A DNA stretch of 64,000 nt from the NCBI GenBank assembly GCA_965284645.1, contig OZ260106.1, positions 1,302,001 to 1,366,000 on the forward strand. Direction: 5' to 3'. Under the pieces are notes generated by a model. The model searched no databases. It was not told the origin of the DNA and saw only the letters and a program-made list of their open reading frames with translations. The DNA comes from JAIBAJ01 sp965284645. Its GTDB lineage: Bacteria; Bacteroidota; Bacteroidia; JAIBAJ01. How positions within the stretch are numbered: position 1 is the first letter of the stretch; each line of letters begins with the position of its first letter. This document shows, piece after piece, positions 53,570-62,766 of the stretch. Both the position numbers and the translations under genes were made by a program.

Positions 53570-56500
53570 ATGAGTCAATTTAAGAATTTTTCTTGGATTT
53601 GGTTGGTTTTAATTGGTTTTTTGAATGTTGAATCTCAAAATACACAAATTACCGCTGGGCATAACTCTGGTTCTCATCTTTATGAGGGCGAGACCATAAC
53701 TGCACCTGGATCAGGAATAGGTCAAATTGGAATTTCTGGTAATGCTCAGGTTGATTATAAAGCTACAAATTTGATTAACCTTAGGGAAGGGTTTGAAGCA
53801 GGAGGTTTTTCTGGAAATGGCTTTTTCCATGCTTACATTGCACCTCCAACAACCGACTATAGTGGGGGATTGTTCGACAACAATAGTTTTAACGAAATTG
53901 AGCCTAGTACATCCAAGGCAGTAGGATACACTCCTGGGGCTTCTAATGTTTCACCGACAGGGGCTGCCACATATTCTATACCCATTCAATTGCCTCCAGG
54001 TACAAATGGAATGGTTCCTTCCTTATCCATAAACTACAATAGCCAAGCTGGTAATGGAATTTTGGGGATGGGCTGGAGCCTAGGAGGAATAAGTGCAATA
54101 ACTAGAGTTCCTAAAACCATTTATCATAATGGAAAAGTTGCACCAGTAATGTTGGACAATACGGATGATTTCTCATTAGATGGCAATAGGCTAATAAAGG
54201 TCGATGGAGTTTATCATACCGAGCAGGAATCTTTTTCGAAGATAACAACAAATTCATTGAATTCTTTTGGACCACAAGGTTTTACTGTCATTAGCAAAAA
54301 TGGGATTACAACAGAATATGGTCTTACGGATGATTCAAAGTTTAAAAAGGAAGGAACGGAAATTGTGCTTTTTTGGCTTATTAATAAGGTTTACGACCAA
54401 TATGGAAATTATGTAAAGTATGTTTACAAACAAGAGGGCAATGAAATAGTTTTGGACAGAGTGCTTTACACAGGGAATGAAAATGCAGGTTTGAGTCCTT
54501 ATAATGTTGTTAAATTTAAATATGAGCTTAGGTCTGATAAAAATACAGAATTTGTTGGAAGTGCTGGGATTAATACAAACTCGATTTTAAAGGAGATTAC
54601 GATAATTGCTGACGGACAGTCATTTAAAAGCTATAAATTTAAATACGGTTTAAATCTTTGCAGTTACCTTAGAGAAATTTATGAAACTGGTGCCGATGGA
54701 AGTGAAATAAATCCAACAGTATTTAAATATGGGTCAACAAATAGGCCATTAGTTAGTGAAGAAAAAAATTTAAAAGGAGGCATAGAATTTGATATATTTA
54801 ATGGAGATTTTAATGGTGATGGTTATGAAGATATATTAAAGGTTCATAATATAATTTATAACAACAATCCAAATGTCAAGGGAAATGATAAGATAGAGGT
54901 TTTTATAAACAATGAAGGGGGGTTTACAAGTATTCCAATCTCAACATTAGTTTTAAATGATGGTCATTTTACGCTATCAAATGGTTCAATAATTCCGAAT
55001 AAGCATAGTTACCTTCAAAATGATTTTAATGGTGATGGTCGTGACGATATTATTATTGTTGATTTTGATTACACTTCTGATCAAGAGAGTGTTTTAAATT
55101 TTATTTTGAGGAAAATCAATGTATATTTTTCAAATACTGATGGTAGTTTTAATTCCGCACCTTCAAAGGTTATTATTCCTCCAATTGATAATTTCGAGGT
55201 TGATCCTAGGTTTCAAATGATTTATCCAGGTGACTTTGATGGCGACGGAAGTAAAGATATTTTAGTTTTTCATGGTGGAATTTACTTTGTAAGTCCAAGG
55301 TTGTCTAATACTTTTCAATCAATAGATTTTGGAACCGAAGATTTTGGTCTTAGTTCTGGAGGTTTGGGGTCAAATGCTACCTCTGCTTTAAGAATCACTT
55401 TAAATATAGATGGTAAAATTCTCGTTGCAGACTATGATGGTGATGGAAAAGACGAAATATTGTCATTTAATCAAACGTTGCCAGCTCAATTCACTGGAAA
55501 CACTACCCAAATTTTTAGTTTTAAATTTGAACAAGGAACTATTTCTGGTGTATCAATTTTAGAAGATAATAATAGCCAATTAAGAATTCCACATGATATT
55601 GACCCAGATGAATTTGGATTGGGGGATTTCAACTCAGATGGACGAATTGATATCTTGATTAAAGGTGATGACCATTGGTATACATTTTTTTCAGATGGGT
55701 CAGTTAATAATGGATTTACTATAAACCCTATATATCTTGATATTGAAGGATTTTCAGAAGAGAACACAAATTGTAAAGTAAGAGTAGTTGATATTAATGG
55801 CGATGGATATTCGGATATATTTTATACTTATCGGGTTGAACCCCAGCCAGAACTATCAGAAGATGATCCAAATAGAGCTTTGATTTTTCCTTATCAAAAT
55901 CAAATTGATTACTATCTTTCAAATGGGCTAAATTTCACTAGGTTGTCTAATTTGCTTGTCTTGTCTCCGAATGGCTATGTTGAAGGCTTTGACCCATCAA
56001 CTGGTTCATTTAATGGACCAGTAGTACCTATGAGCTTCAATGGTTGGATTAGTCAAGGATTTGAAATAGGTAATTTTAACGGTGATTCATATCCTGACAT
56101 CCTTCAAATTGAACTTGACCCTAATAAGAATTATAGAATTCTTAATTTATTTGATAGTTCCAAGGAGAAATATTTAGTTTCAATTAAGGATGGTTTTGGA
56201 CGAGTATCAAGTTTTGATTATACATGGCTTCCTAGAATTGAGGATAATTTTAATTCTATCCCTGAAAATTCTTTTCCATTAGCAAATTTTCGAGCCCCTG
56301 TTCATTTAGTTAGCTCCTTTTCGAATCCAAATGGAATTGGTGGAAATTCTACAATTGAGTTTTTATATAAAGGTGGAACTATTCATAAGCTAGGTAAGGG
56401 TTTTTTAGGGTTTAAAAAGGTTATTTCTTCTAATTTCAGTTTAAATATTACCACTGAAACCAATTTTGGATTATATATAACAACCGATAATAAATATTTT

Positions 56501-59500
56501 GCTACTTACTTGGAAAATAAAAAATCATATAATTTTGGAAACCCTAATCAATTGATTTCAGGTTTAGAGAATACATATTCTTTTATCCCAATTGTTAATA
56601 CAGATCCTGATTGTAAGGTATTTATTTCGCATTTGGATGGAACAATTCAAAATGATTTTTTAAACACCTTCGAAACTACTACTAACTATGTATATTGGGA
56701 GGACGCCTATGGGAATTTGAAAAATAGCACTACATCTTATTCTGGCACAAATCAAATTGACCAAATTAGTTATGGAGAATATGTAGCTTTTGGAAGTCAT
56801 ATTCCTTGGCAGCCTTCATATATAATTCAAGAAACTACCCGCGGCAATAGCTTCAGTATTAAAACTAGTTTTAATTATTCACTCGACAAAGGAAGTTTAA
56901 ATGAAATAATTAAATTCAGTGACAAACAAAATTATTTTAAATTAAATAACACTGAATTCGATATTTTTGGAAATATAACCAAGAGTATTGTTTCAAACCA
57001 AGATCCCAATTCCGGCAGATTATTTAAATTTGATTATGAAACCAAAGGCCGTTTTCCCAAAAATGAAACAAATCCTTTAGGTCAAACATCTGAATTAATT
57101 TACAGTAACCTTTGGGGTAAACTTATTTGGTCAAAGGGAGTTGATAATTTAACATCTTCGATAGAATTAGATGCTTGGGGAAGATTAAAAAAAATCATTG
57201 ATCCTCATGGGAATGTGACCTCATCAAACTACTCATGGTCTACAAATGCTGAAAATGGTTTATTTTCAATTCAAACACAAAAACCAGGATCTCCTGAAAA
57301 AACAACCTTTTATGATATATTAGAAAGGGAAATTAAGACCAAAACTATAGGATTTGGAAATATTGAAGTATTTACTGAAAAATCGTATGATTCCAAAGGT
57401 AATATTGCAACGGAAACAGCACCTTATTTTACTTCAGGTAGCTTTGAACCTGTTGTTACTTCCTTTCAATATGACAACTATAACCGCCCTTCAAATATTT
57501 CCAATAGTATTGGTTCAACAACTTATTCATATTCAGCATCTGGAGGACAATCAACCACTTCAGTTAATGACCCTGCCGGAAAGGTAAAGTCTAAAACTGT
57601 CGAAGCAACTGGAAAGGTGGTTTATACTTCTGATAATGGCGGTACGCTGAATTATGTTTATGATGCTTATGGCCTAAGAAAAATACAACAAGGAGGAACT
57701 GATTTGGAAACAATTGGATACGATCTAGAATATGGATGGCAAAATTCACTGAAGGATATTAATGGTGGTGAAATCACATACAATTATAATACCTTTAATC
57801 AACTTGTTTCCCAATCTGATCCATTAGGTTTAACCACAACCTTTACCTATGATGCTCTTGGAAGATTATCAACCAAAACATATTCTGATGATGGGCAAAT
57901 TGTATATACTTATTACACTTCAGGCAATGGAATAAACAAGTTAATGAAGGTTAGTTCACCCGAAGGCAGTTTTCAGGAATATGAGTATGACGGTTTTGGG
58001 CGACAAATTAAATTTAAAGAAAAGCAAGGCCTATATGCAGAAACATTCACAACATCATACACCTATAATGATTTAGACCAGCTAACCTCAACCAAATCTC
58101 CGTCTGGCTTTGTTACTAAGAATAATTATGATAATAATGGTTACCTAACCTCAATAAAAGATGTAAACAATCAAATTATATTTTCACCCAATTCAACTAA
58201 TTCTCTTGGTCAACTAACTAATTATTCTTTAGGTAACGGCAAAATTACCCAGAAAGATTACGACAAATATGGGTTTTTGGAGCGAATTTATAGTCCTGGA
58301 ATACAGGATTTAGAAACAAGATTTAATATCCAATCTGGAAACCTAGAAAGTAGGAGTGATAATATTAAAAGCCTTAGTGAAGAGTTCACCTATGACAATT
58401 TGGATAGACTAAAGAATACCCATCCATATGATATGACTAGTCCTAGTCATATCATTTCAGATATTATTTCTGGTCCGTTTGAGGATAATATTACCTACTC
58501 TTTAAATGGAAACATATTAACAAAAACGGGTATCGGAAATTATTATTATGAAAGCAATAAACCTAATGCCTTAACTGCAGTTGATAACAATAGAACCGGA
58601 GAACTTGTTTCCCCTTTAATAAGTACTTTACAACAAAATATAACCTACCATCATGACCTCCCTTCTGAAATTCAGGAAAATGGTTATGAATATAAACTCA
58701 AATATGGGGTTGATGATAGAAGATTAACATCTGAATTAAAAAATAATAATACCCTATTAAATCGTCATTTCTATTCGCTGAATTATGAAAAAATCATATT
58801 TAATAATGAAACATATCAAATTGACTATATTCCTTCTGATGTTGGATTAACCGCAATTTATGTGAGGAAAAAAGAGAATAGTAGTTCTAATTACGAATCT
58901 GGAAAGTATTTCTATTGCTACAATGATCACTTAGGCTCACTACTAACTCTTACAGACGAAGATGGAGTAGTTGTTTATGAACAAAATTTTGATTCTTGGG
59001 GTAATCGCCGAAATTCTGATACTTGGGCATACAATAGTATTCTTTCTGAAGATTTCAAATGGTTGAATAGAGGTTTTACCGGGCACGAGCATATGCCTGA
59101 ATTTGGACTTATTAATATGAATGCCAGATTGTATGACCCATTAGTTGGAAGATTTTTGGCGGTAGATAATGAAATTTTTGATTCAGAGTTTTCCCAATCC
59201 TACAATAGGTATAGTTACTGTTTAAACAATCCATTAAAATATATTGATCCAAGTGGTGAGCAACCATTTAACTCTGTTTTAGACGAGATAATGAATCCAC
59301 AAGGTATCAATTGGAATTCGCAAGAATCAGGATTGGATAATTTATTTTGGGATCCAATTGAATTCTCGAATAATTTTAATTTTGGAGATCCTAATGATAA
59401 CACCATGGGAGGTAAACAATTGTATAGGAAAAGAAAGAAGGTTAAAAGGGACAAACCAGTTTTAAATATACCAGATCCAAAGGAGGATAATAGTAAAAAT

Positions 59501-59950
59501 CTAAATTCTTTAATTTATCCTTATTTTAATGTTCCTAAAGATAGACCATGGGATAATAATTGGGATGGAATATTGCAAAAAAATGAGGCCGATCATTGGT
59601 GGCTATATGGCAATGGAAAAACCATTTGGGTTGATGCATCGCTAATTGATTTTACTGGATTGAAAATTCCTGAAGGAACTCCAGATTATGAAGATTTTGA
59701 GATATCTACAACGGATGTATTCTTGGACTTGAAATATGAATTTGCTGCAACATATGGGGGAACTTCATTCCTTAATCAGGGAGGAAGTAAGGTTCGTATA
59801 TTAGATCAACTTTATCACTATAATCCACGGGAAAGTAATAGTTTAGAAAATATTACTAGAAATATTATGCAATGGATAGGAAAACCGGGAGGAAGAAATG
59901 GGGTTGATTTTATGATTATGTACAAAAATCCAACAATAAATATAAAATGA
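53570..59950 (+). CDS. RHS-repeat toxin-like protein 2
   Basis: The product is 2126 residues, a close paralogue of RHS protein 1 in every domain up to the core. It has a signal peptide, 3-coathanger domain (YKATNLINLREGFEAGGF), SpvB-like region, FG-GAP repeats (GDFNGDGYEDIL, GDFDGDGSKDIL, ADYDGDGKDEIL), TcB middle, YD repeats, and core ARLYDPLVGRFLAVD to DPSGE near residue 1893. The last ~230 residues are unrelated to protein 1 and are the presumed toxin (WWLYGNGKTIWVDASLIDF, then RITRNIMQW-like end). This shared body with swapped tips is the polymorphic-toxin pattern. Its stop overlaps the next ATG by 4 bp. Confidence 0.9.
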   Translation: MSQFKNFSWIWLVLIGFLNVESQNTQITAGHNSGSHLYEGETITAPGSGIGQIGISGNAQVDYKATNLINLREGFEAGGFSGNGFFHAYIAPPTTDYSGGLFDNNSFNEIEPSTSKAVGYTPGASNVSPTGAATYSIPIQLPPGTNGMVPSLSINYNSQAGNGILGMGWSLGGISAITRVPKTIYHNGKVAPVMLDNTDDFSLDGNRLIKVDGVYHTEQESFSKITTNSLNSFGPQGFTVISKNGITTEYGLTDDSKFKKEGTEIVLFWLINKVYDQYGNYVKYVYKQEGNEIVLDRVLYTGNENAGLSPYNVVKFKYELRSDKNTEFVGSAGINTNSILKEITIIADGQSFKSYKFKYGLNLCSYLREIYETGADGSEINPTVFKYGSTNRPLVSEEKNLKGGIEFDIFNGDFNGDGYEDILKVHNIIYNNNPNVKGNDKIEVFINNEGGFTSIPISTLVLNDGHFTLSNGSIIPNKHSYLQNDFNGDGRDDIIIVDFDYTSDQESVLNFILRKINVYFSNTDGSFNSAPSKVIIPPIDNFEVDPRFQMIYPGDFDGDGSKDILVFHGGIYFVSPRLSNTFQSIDFGTEDFGLSSGGLGSNATSALRITLNIDGKILVADYDGDGKDEILSFNQTLPAQFTGNTTQIFSFKFEQGTISGVSILEDNNSQLRIPHDIDPDEFGLGDFNSDGRIDILIKGDDHWYTFFSDGSVNNGFTINPIYLDIEGFSEENTNCKVRVVDINGDGYSDIFYTYRVEPQPELSEDDPNRALIFPYQNQIDYYLSNGLNFTRLSNLLVLSPNGYVEGFDPSTGSFNGPVVPMSFNGWISQGFEIGNFNGDSYPDILQIELDPNKNYRILNLFDSSKEKYLVSIKDGFGRVSSFDYTWLPRIEDNFNSIPENSFPLANFRAPVHLVSSFSNPNGIGGNSTIEFLYKGGTIHKLGKGFLGFKKVISSNFSLNITTETNFGLYITTDNKYFATYLENKKSYNFGNPNQLISGLENTYSFIPIVNTDPDCKVFISHLDGTIQNDFLNTFETTTNYVYWEDAYGNLKNSTTSYSGTNQIDQISYGEYVAFGSHIPWQPSYIIQETTRGNSFSIKTSFNYSLDKGSLNEIIKFSDKQNYFKLNNTEFDIFGNITKSIVSNQDPNSGRLFKFDYETKGRFPKNETNPLGQTSELIYSNLWGKLIWSKGVDNLTSSIELDAWGRLKKIIDPHGNVTSSNYSWSTNAENGLFSIQTQKPGSPEKTTFYDILEREIKTKTIGFGNIEVFTEKSYDSKGNIATETAPYFTSGSFEPVVTSFQYDNYNRPSNISNSIGSTTYSYSASGGQSTTSVNDPAGKVKSKTVEATGKVVYTSDNGGTLNYVYDAYGLRKIQQGGTDLETIGYDLEYGWQNSLKDINGGEITYNYNTFNQLVSQSDPLGLTTTFTYDALGRLSTKTYSDDGQIVYTYYTSGNGINKLMKVSSPEGSFQEYEYDGFGRQIKFKEKQGLYAETFTTSYTYNDLDQLTSTKSPSGFVTKNNYDNNGYLTSIKDVNNQIIFSPNSTNSLGQLTNYSLGNGKITQKDYDKYGFLERIYSPGIQDLETRFNIQSGNLESRSDNIKSLSEEFTYDNLDRLKNTHPYDMTSPSHIISDIISGPFEDNITYSLNGNILTKTGIGNYYYESNKPNALTAVDNNRTGELVSPLISTLQQNITYHHDLPSEIQENGYEYKLKYGVDDRRLTSELKNNNTLLNRHFYSLNYEKIIFNNETYQIDYIPSDVGLTAIYVRKKENSSSNYESGKYFYCYNDHLGSLLTLTDEDGVVVYEQNFDSWGNRRNSDTWAYNSILSEDFKWLNRGFTGHEHMPEFGLINMNARLYDPLVGRFLAVDNEIFDSEFSQSYNRYSYCLNNPLKYIDPSGEQPFNSVLDEIMNPQGINWNSQESGLDNLFWDPIEFSNNFNFGDPNDNTMGGKQLYRKRKKVKRDKPVLNIPDPKEDNSKNLNSLIYPYFNVPKDRPWDNNWDGILQKNEADHWWLYGNGKTIWVDASLIDFTGLKIPEGTPDYEDFEISTTDVFLDLKYEFAATYGGTSFLNQGGSKVRILDQLYHYNPRESNSLENITRNIMQWIGKPGGRNGVDFMIMYKNPTINIK

Positions 59951-60378
59951 AAAAAATTATTATTTTAATAGGTATATTAATAGGCTTATTTTTTCTTTTA
60001 TTTATTCTTACTAAATATTCTTATTTAACAAATAGAAGTTTGGGAGATAATTATTGGATTTTCCCTTTAGAAGATGCTAAGGAATTAAATTCTGAGGAAA
60101 TGAAAATATATAAATCCGACAAAGTTGGAGTTTATAAAAGGACTTTTATAAAAGGGAATTTGATATCTGTGGTTTTTGATTCAAATTTTATTTTAATAAT
60201 TAGGTCAAATAAATCTACAGAAGTTCCATTGTCAAAATTAATTGAAGAAAATAAAGAATATTTTATTTTAATTAAAAATAAAGATATTTTATTAGGGCCT
60301 TTTGATAGAGATAGATTCATTGAAGAATGTACATATTTATCTATTTCAAATAAATTAAGGCTAGAATTAACAAACTAA
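59947..60378 (+). CDS. Candidate immunity protein for RHS toxin 2
   Basis: The product is 143 residues with one N-terminal membrane helix (about 4-24) followed by a soluble beta-rich domain (VGVYKRTFIKGNLISVVFDSNFILIIR, DILLGPFDRDRF). The ATG overlaps the RHS stop (ATGA), so the two are translationally coupled, which is the hallmark of a toxin-immunity pair. I do not recognise the family. Envelope localisation suggests the toxin acts in the periplasm or membrane. Confidence 0.65.
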   Translation: MKKIIILIGILIGLFFLLFILTKYSYLTNRSLGDNYWIFPLEDAKELNSEEMKIYKSDKVGVYKRTFIKGNLISVVFDSNFILIIRSNKSTEVPLSKLIEENKEYFILIKNKDILLGPFDRDRFIEECTYLSISNKLRLELTN

Positions 60379-60851
60379 TTATTTGTTTTTTGGATCTTAA
60401 TTTATGGGTATTAGTTGATAATTTTTAAATTTAAAATTTTAGGATTAGATTTTCAGTTCGAATTGATAATGAAATCAGTGTCTTGTATCCATCCTTTTAA
60501 CCCACTATTTTTTTCCTAAAGGGCTTTATGTTGCCTTCAAAAAGATGAGTACACGGGAAAAGATGTTTTCGGCCATCAATCATTGGCTTGTTTATGGTCA
60601 TACCAAGTCGAGATTTGAGAAAGTTAAAGATTATGGACTGGACAAGTTCAACAATTTGATTAGGAATATTTAAAGCCTGAGAACAAGGCAAGGATTTATC
60701 TGTTTTTAGGACATTCTCAACTTTAAAAAATTGTACCTACTATGAATTAAAGTAGAATGCTTAGTTTTTTAATTTCAGTTAAGGCTAAGAACATTTTAAC
60801 ATTGCTAACCTCCTCATTTCCTCCACCAAGGTGTTCGACATTTGGTGCGTA
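60379..60851. other. Gap with possible gene remnants
   Basis: A short frame at 60545-60673 (MSTREKMFSAINHWLVYGH and on, 42 residues) is open upstream as well (GLYVAFKKMSTREK) and might be the remains of a coding gene. It has no recognisable family and no start signals. The rest is AT-rich. No complete gene is supported. Confidence 0.35.
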
Positions 60852-61038
60852 GGCTCCACAAATACAACAAAACCAGGCCCCCGATAGGGGGCCTTTTTCG
60901 TTTTGGCGAATTTCCAACTCAAGCTTTGCTTGAAGTTGGAAATTTGACGAAACGAAAAGAAGGATGCCGCAGGCAGACTGGTTTTGTTGATGACTATGGG
61001 AGCGAGTGGGAGCACGTAAGTACTCCCACTCGCTCCAC
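60852..61038. repeat. 187-bp tRNA-end palindromic repeat, copy A1
   Basis: It starts with GGCTCCAC (the tRNA-Ala 3' end), then a terminator-like hairpin GGCCCCC-GATA-GGGGGCC plus Ts. A large nested palindrome (AACAAAACCAG to CTGGTTTTGTT, with CCAACT and AAGTTGG arms inside) comes next, and it ends with a 38-bp hairpin made of inverted tRNA 3' ends. It differs from copy A2 (61394-61580) at only four positions without gaps. Confidence 0.85.
60999..61036. repeat. tRNA-3'-end hairpin H1
   Basis: GGAGCGAGTGGGAG and CTCCCACTCGCTCC flank CACGTAAGTA. The right arm resembles the T-arm and acceptor end of tRNA-Ala. Compared with H2, the sixth base pair is changed on both sides (G-C for C-G). Confidence 0.8.
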
Positions 61039-61084
61039 AGAGAAGAAAGCTCTAATTTGGGGCTTTTTTTATATATTTTTATCC

Positions 61085-61336
61085 ATGTTTTTTATCTATA
61101 TCATTTATTCAATTACCCTAGACAAATATTATATTGGGTACACATCTGATTTGTCGAAACGATTAACAGAACACAATTTAGGCATTTCAACCTATACATC
61201 AAAGGCAACGGATTGGGATTTGAAGTATTCCAAGGCATTTCCTACAAGAGAAGAAGCCATGAAAAGGGAGAAAGAAATTAAAAAGAAGAAAAGCAGGTCC
61301 TATTTGGAATGGTTGATTAATAGCTCAGCTGGCTAG
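61085..61336 (+). CDS. GIY-YIG nuclease-domain protein
   Basis: The product is 83 residues, a minimal GIY-YIG domain. YIIYS, then YYIGYTSDLSKRLTEHN, the conserved arginine and histidine, and the end segment TREEAMKREKEIKKKKSRSYLEWL are all present. The last residues (INSSAG) are read from the D arm of the pseudo-tRNA at 61320. The frame stays open upstream to 60842, but that part lies in repeat A1, so the start is here. Such single-domain nucleases are frequent beside tRNA genes in Bacteroidota; whether they are mobile or cellular is not settled. Confidence 0.85.
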   Translation: MFFIYIIYSITLDKYYIGYTSDLSKRLTEHNLGISTYTSKATDWDLKYSKAFPTREEAMKREKEIKKKKSRSYLEWLINSSAG

Positions 61337-61401
61337 AGTGCTTGCATGTCCCGAAATTTCTTCGGGAAAGAGGTCGTGGGTTCGACTCCCACTGGCTCCA
61401 C
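61320..61401 (+). pseudogene. Pseudo-tRNA-Ala
   Basis: Bases 61320-61348 match 29152-29180 of tRNA-Ala exactly, and 61368-61401 match 29187-29220 exactly. The anticodon loop and part of its stem are replaced by a small palindrome (TCCCGAA, ATTT, CTTCGGGA), and the 5' acceptor strand is lost. It cannot be a working tRNA. It probably marks an old integration or gene-conversion event. Confidence 0.85.
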
Positions 61402-61580
61402 AAATACAACAAAACCAGGCCTCCGATAGGGGGCCTTTTTCGTTTTGGCGAATTTCCAACTCAAGCTTTGCTTGAAGTTGGAAATTTGACGAAACGAAAA
61501 GAAGGATGCCGCAGGCAGACTGGTTTTGTTGGTGACTATGGGAGCCAGTGGGAGCACGTAAGTACTCCCACTGGCTCCAC
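61394..61580. repeat. 187-bp tRNA-end palindromic repeat, copy A2
   Basis: Second copy of the A repeat, directly continuing from the pseudo-tRNA 3' end, 542 bp after A1. Terminator-like hairpin, nested palindrome and hairpin H2 (61541-61578; GGAGCCAGTGGGAG / CTCCCACTGGCTCC) are all present. Confidence 0.85.
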
Positions 61581-61603
61581 TAATTAAAAGCTTCCTTTTT
61601 GGG

Positions 61604-61816
61604 GGCTTTTTTTATTGATTCCATTCAAAAGTAAATTTCATATTTTTGGTAAGTAAACTGTCAGCAAAACCTACTGGGTTATTTTGATGAAAAATAACGG
61701 AGATAGTTGATTTTCAAATTTGAAGCAACACGAATGGACATATGAATTTTATTCGAACTTTTTCGGTCAGAGACCAATTTCTCAGTCGACCTCGTTACAA
61801 GTGAGGCCGAGCGGGG
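61604..61816. repeat. 213-bp direct repeat, copy B1 (candidate structured leader)
   Basis: It matches B2 (62269-62481) without gaps, offset 665 bp, with few differences. It holds a TATTTTTG promoter-like box, then hairpins GTTATTTT-GATG-AAAAATAAC, GGTC-AGA-GACC and GACCTC...GAGGCC. It ends 19 bp before the 98-residue gene, so it could be its promoter and leader, or encode a small RNA. Confidence 0.75.
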
Positions 61817-61835
61817 AGAAATCCTTAATAGAACC

Positions 61836-62132
61836 ATGAATAGGTTAAAATTGATTTTTATAGCAATACTCTTTTTGCTGACACTCTTTTATTTTCTAAT
61901 ATATAAACCTTCCAATAATTGCACTAATATAAAGAAGATAAAAGTTGGCATGAATGTTTCAGAAGTAATTAAAATAATGGGTACCCCCAAAGAAAAATTA
62001 CATGCAGGTCCTTTGGCTTCTACTACAACTATTTATGTTTATGAACCTATTTTTTCGAGTTCTGAAGGAATATTTATTCAAATTAATGATAGTTTAAATA
62101 AAGTGCAAGGAATTGAACGATGTGGGGATTAA
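61836..62132 (+). CDS. Small membrane-anchored BamE/SmpA-like protein
   Basis: The product is 98 residues. One N-terminal helix (about 5-24) precedes a small domain containing IKVGMNVSEVIKIMGTPKEK, similar to the GM-x-xx-EV-xx-xxG-x-P motif of BamE/SmpA folds, then YVYEPIF and a final ERCGD with a possible disulfide to Cys29. Its task is unknown; relatives act in envelope assembly or as inhibitors. It lies between the two 213-bp repeats, so it may have been carried with the duplication. Confidence 0.6.
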   Translation: MNRLKLIFIAILFLLTLFYFLIYKPSNNCTNIKKIKVGMNVSEVIKIMGTPKEKLHAGPLASTTTIYVYEPIFSSSEGIFIQINDSLNKVQGIERCGD

Positions 62133-62200
62133 AACTGGATTTCATATTTTTTTAAATAAAAAGAGTTTTTTGGTATTCGTGTAAATTTAGATATTAATCC

Positions 62201-62246
62201 TATTGGAGCCAGAGGGAGCACGTAAGTACTCCTACTGGCTCCAATA
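62201..62246. repeat. tRNA-3'-end hairpin H3
   Basis: Third member of the hairpin family, 664 bp after H2, with longer outer arms (TATTGG / CCAATA). One internal pair is mismatched. Followed, as H2 is, by a short gap and a 213-bp repeat. Confidence 0.75.
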
Positions 62247-62268
62247 GTCAAAAAACTCCCTTTTAGTG

Positions 62269-62481
62269 GGCTTTTTTTATTGATTCCATTCAAAAGTAAA
62301 TTTCTTATTTTTGGTAAGTAAACTGTCAGCAAAACCTACTGGGTTATTTTGATGAAAAATAACGGAGATAGTTGATTTTCAAATTTGAAGCAACTCGAAT
62401 GGATGTATGAATTTTATTCGAACTTTTTCGGTCAGAGACCAATTTCTCAGTCGACCTCGTTACAAACGAGGTCGAGCGGGG
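62269..62481. repeat. 213-bp direct repeat, copy B2
   Basis: Second copy of repeat B. The last hairpin is perfect here (GACCTCGTT-ACA-AACGAGGTC), whereas in B1 one pair is broken and two are wobble pairs. No gene follows directly; the DEAD-box gene starts 285 bp later with its own promoter. Confidence 0.75.
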
Positions 62482-62598
62482 GAAAAAATGTAATTCTTTT
62501 GTTGTTCGCCTCCCTCCCTTTCCTTAAAATTCAAAAATAAATCTGCTTCTTTCTTTAGCCTTTCCAAACCATGGCTTTTGGTTGTTTGTCTGAATTTG

Positions 62599-62628
62599 TT
62601 GTTAATCCAAAAATTATACTTATCTTTG
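62599..62628 (+). promoter_or_regulatory. Promoter of the DEAD-box helicase gene
   Basis: TTG (62599-62601), 19 nt, TATCTTTG (62621-62628) is a textbook Bacteroidota promoter. The transcript would carry a leader of about 130 nt, which suits cold-regulated helicase genes. Confidence 0.75.
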
Positions 62629-62766
62629 CGCATCCTTTTGAGGATTGTATATCAATCTGAATGCCTTTTTATAGGGGCAAAATTCAATTATCATTACAAT
62701 TTTTGGGGTTTACCGGTGGTGTCACACTCAAATGATAATGCCCTTTTTTACATTATAAACAAATAA

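Larger units (their letters stand above)
29187..61401. mobile_element. Accessory island at tRNA-Ala, possible integrative element(s)
   Basis: A 34-bp direct repeat of the tRNA 3' end (29187-29220 and 61368-61401) brackets about 32 kb of accessory genes. These are a large serine recombinase at the left edge, the RadA-like ATPase, the switchable type IIG enzyme, an invertase, a SprB-like protein and two RHS toxins. Genes outside the brackets are housekeeping. No conjugation or phage structural genes are seen. The right end is a patchwork of several tRNA-end duplications, so this may be several nested or tandem insertions, or a hot spot, rather than one element. The boundary is inference. Confidence 0.5.

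Noticed and set aside
60545..60673. 42-codon frame as a small gene or transposase fragment
   Set aside because: No family match recognised and no signals; kept only as a possible remnant in the gap description.
29319..60845. 15-bp match AGGTGTTCGACATTT near both ends of the island (29319-29333 and 60831-60845) as attachment core
   Set aside because: A 15-bp match is expected by chance about once or more in a window of this size, and the left copy lies inside the recombinase coding sequence. The 34-bp tRNA repeat is a better candidate.
60785..61557. Minus-strand and plus-strand frames inside repeats A1 and A2 (76, 74 and 81 codons)
   Set aside because: They translate tRNA-derived and palindromic DNA (the familiar false peptide VGVEPTTS comes from tRNA antisense).
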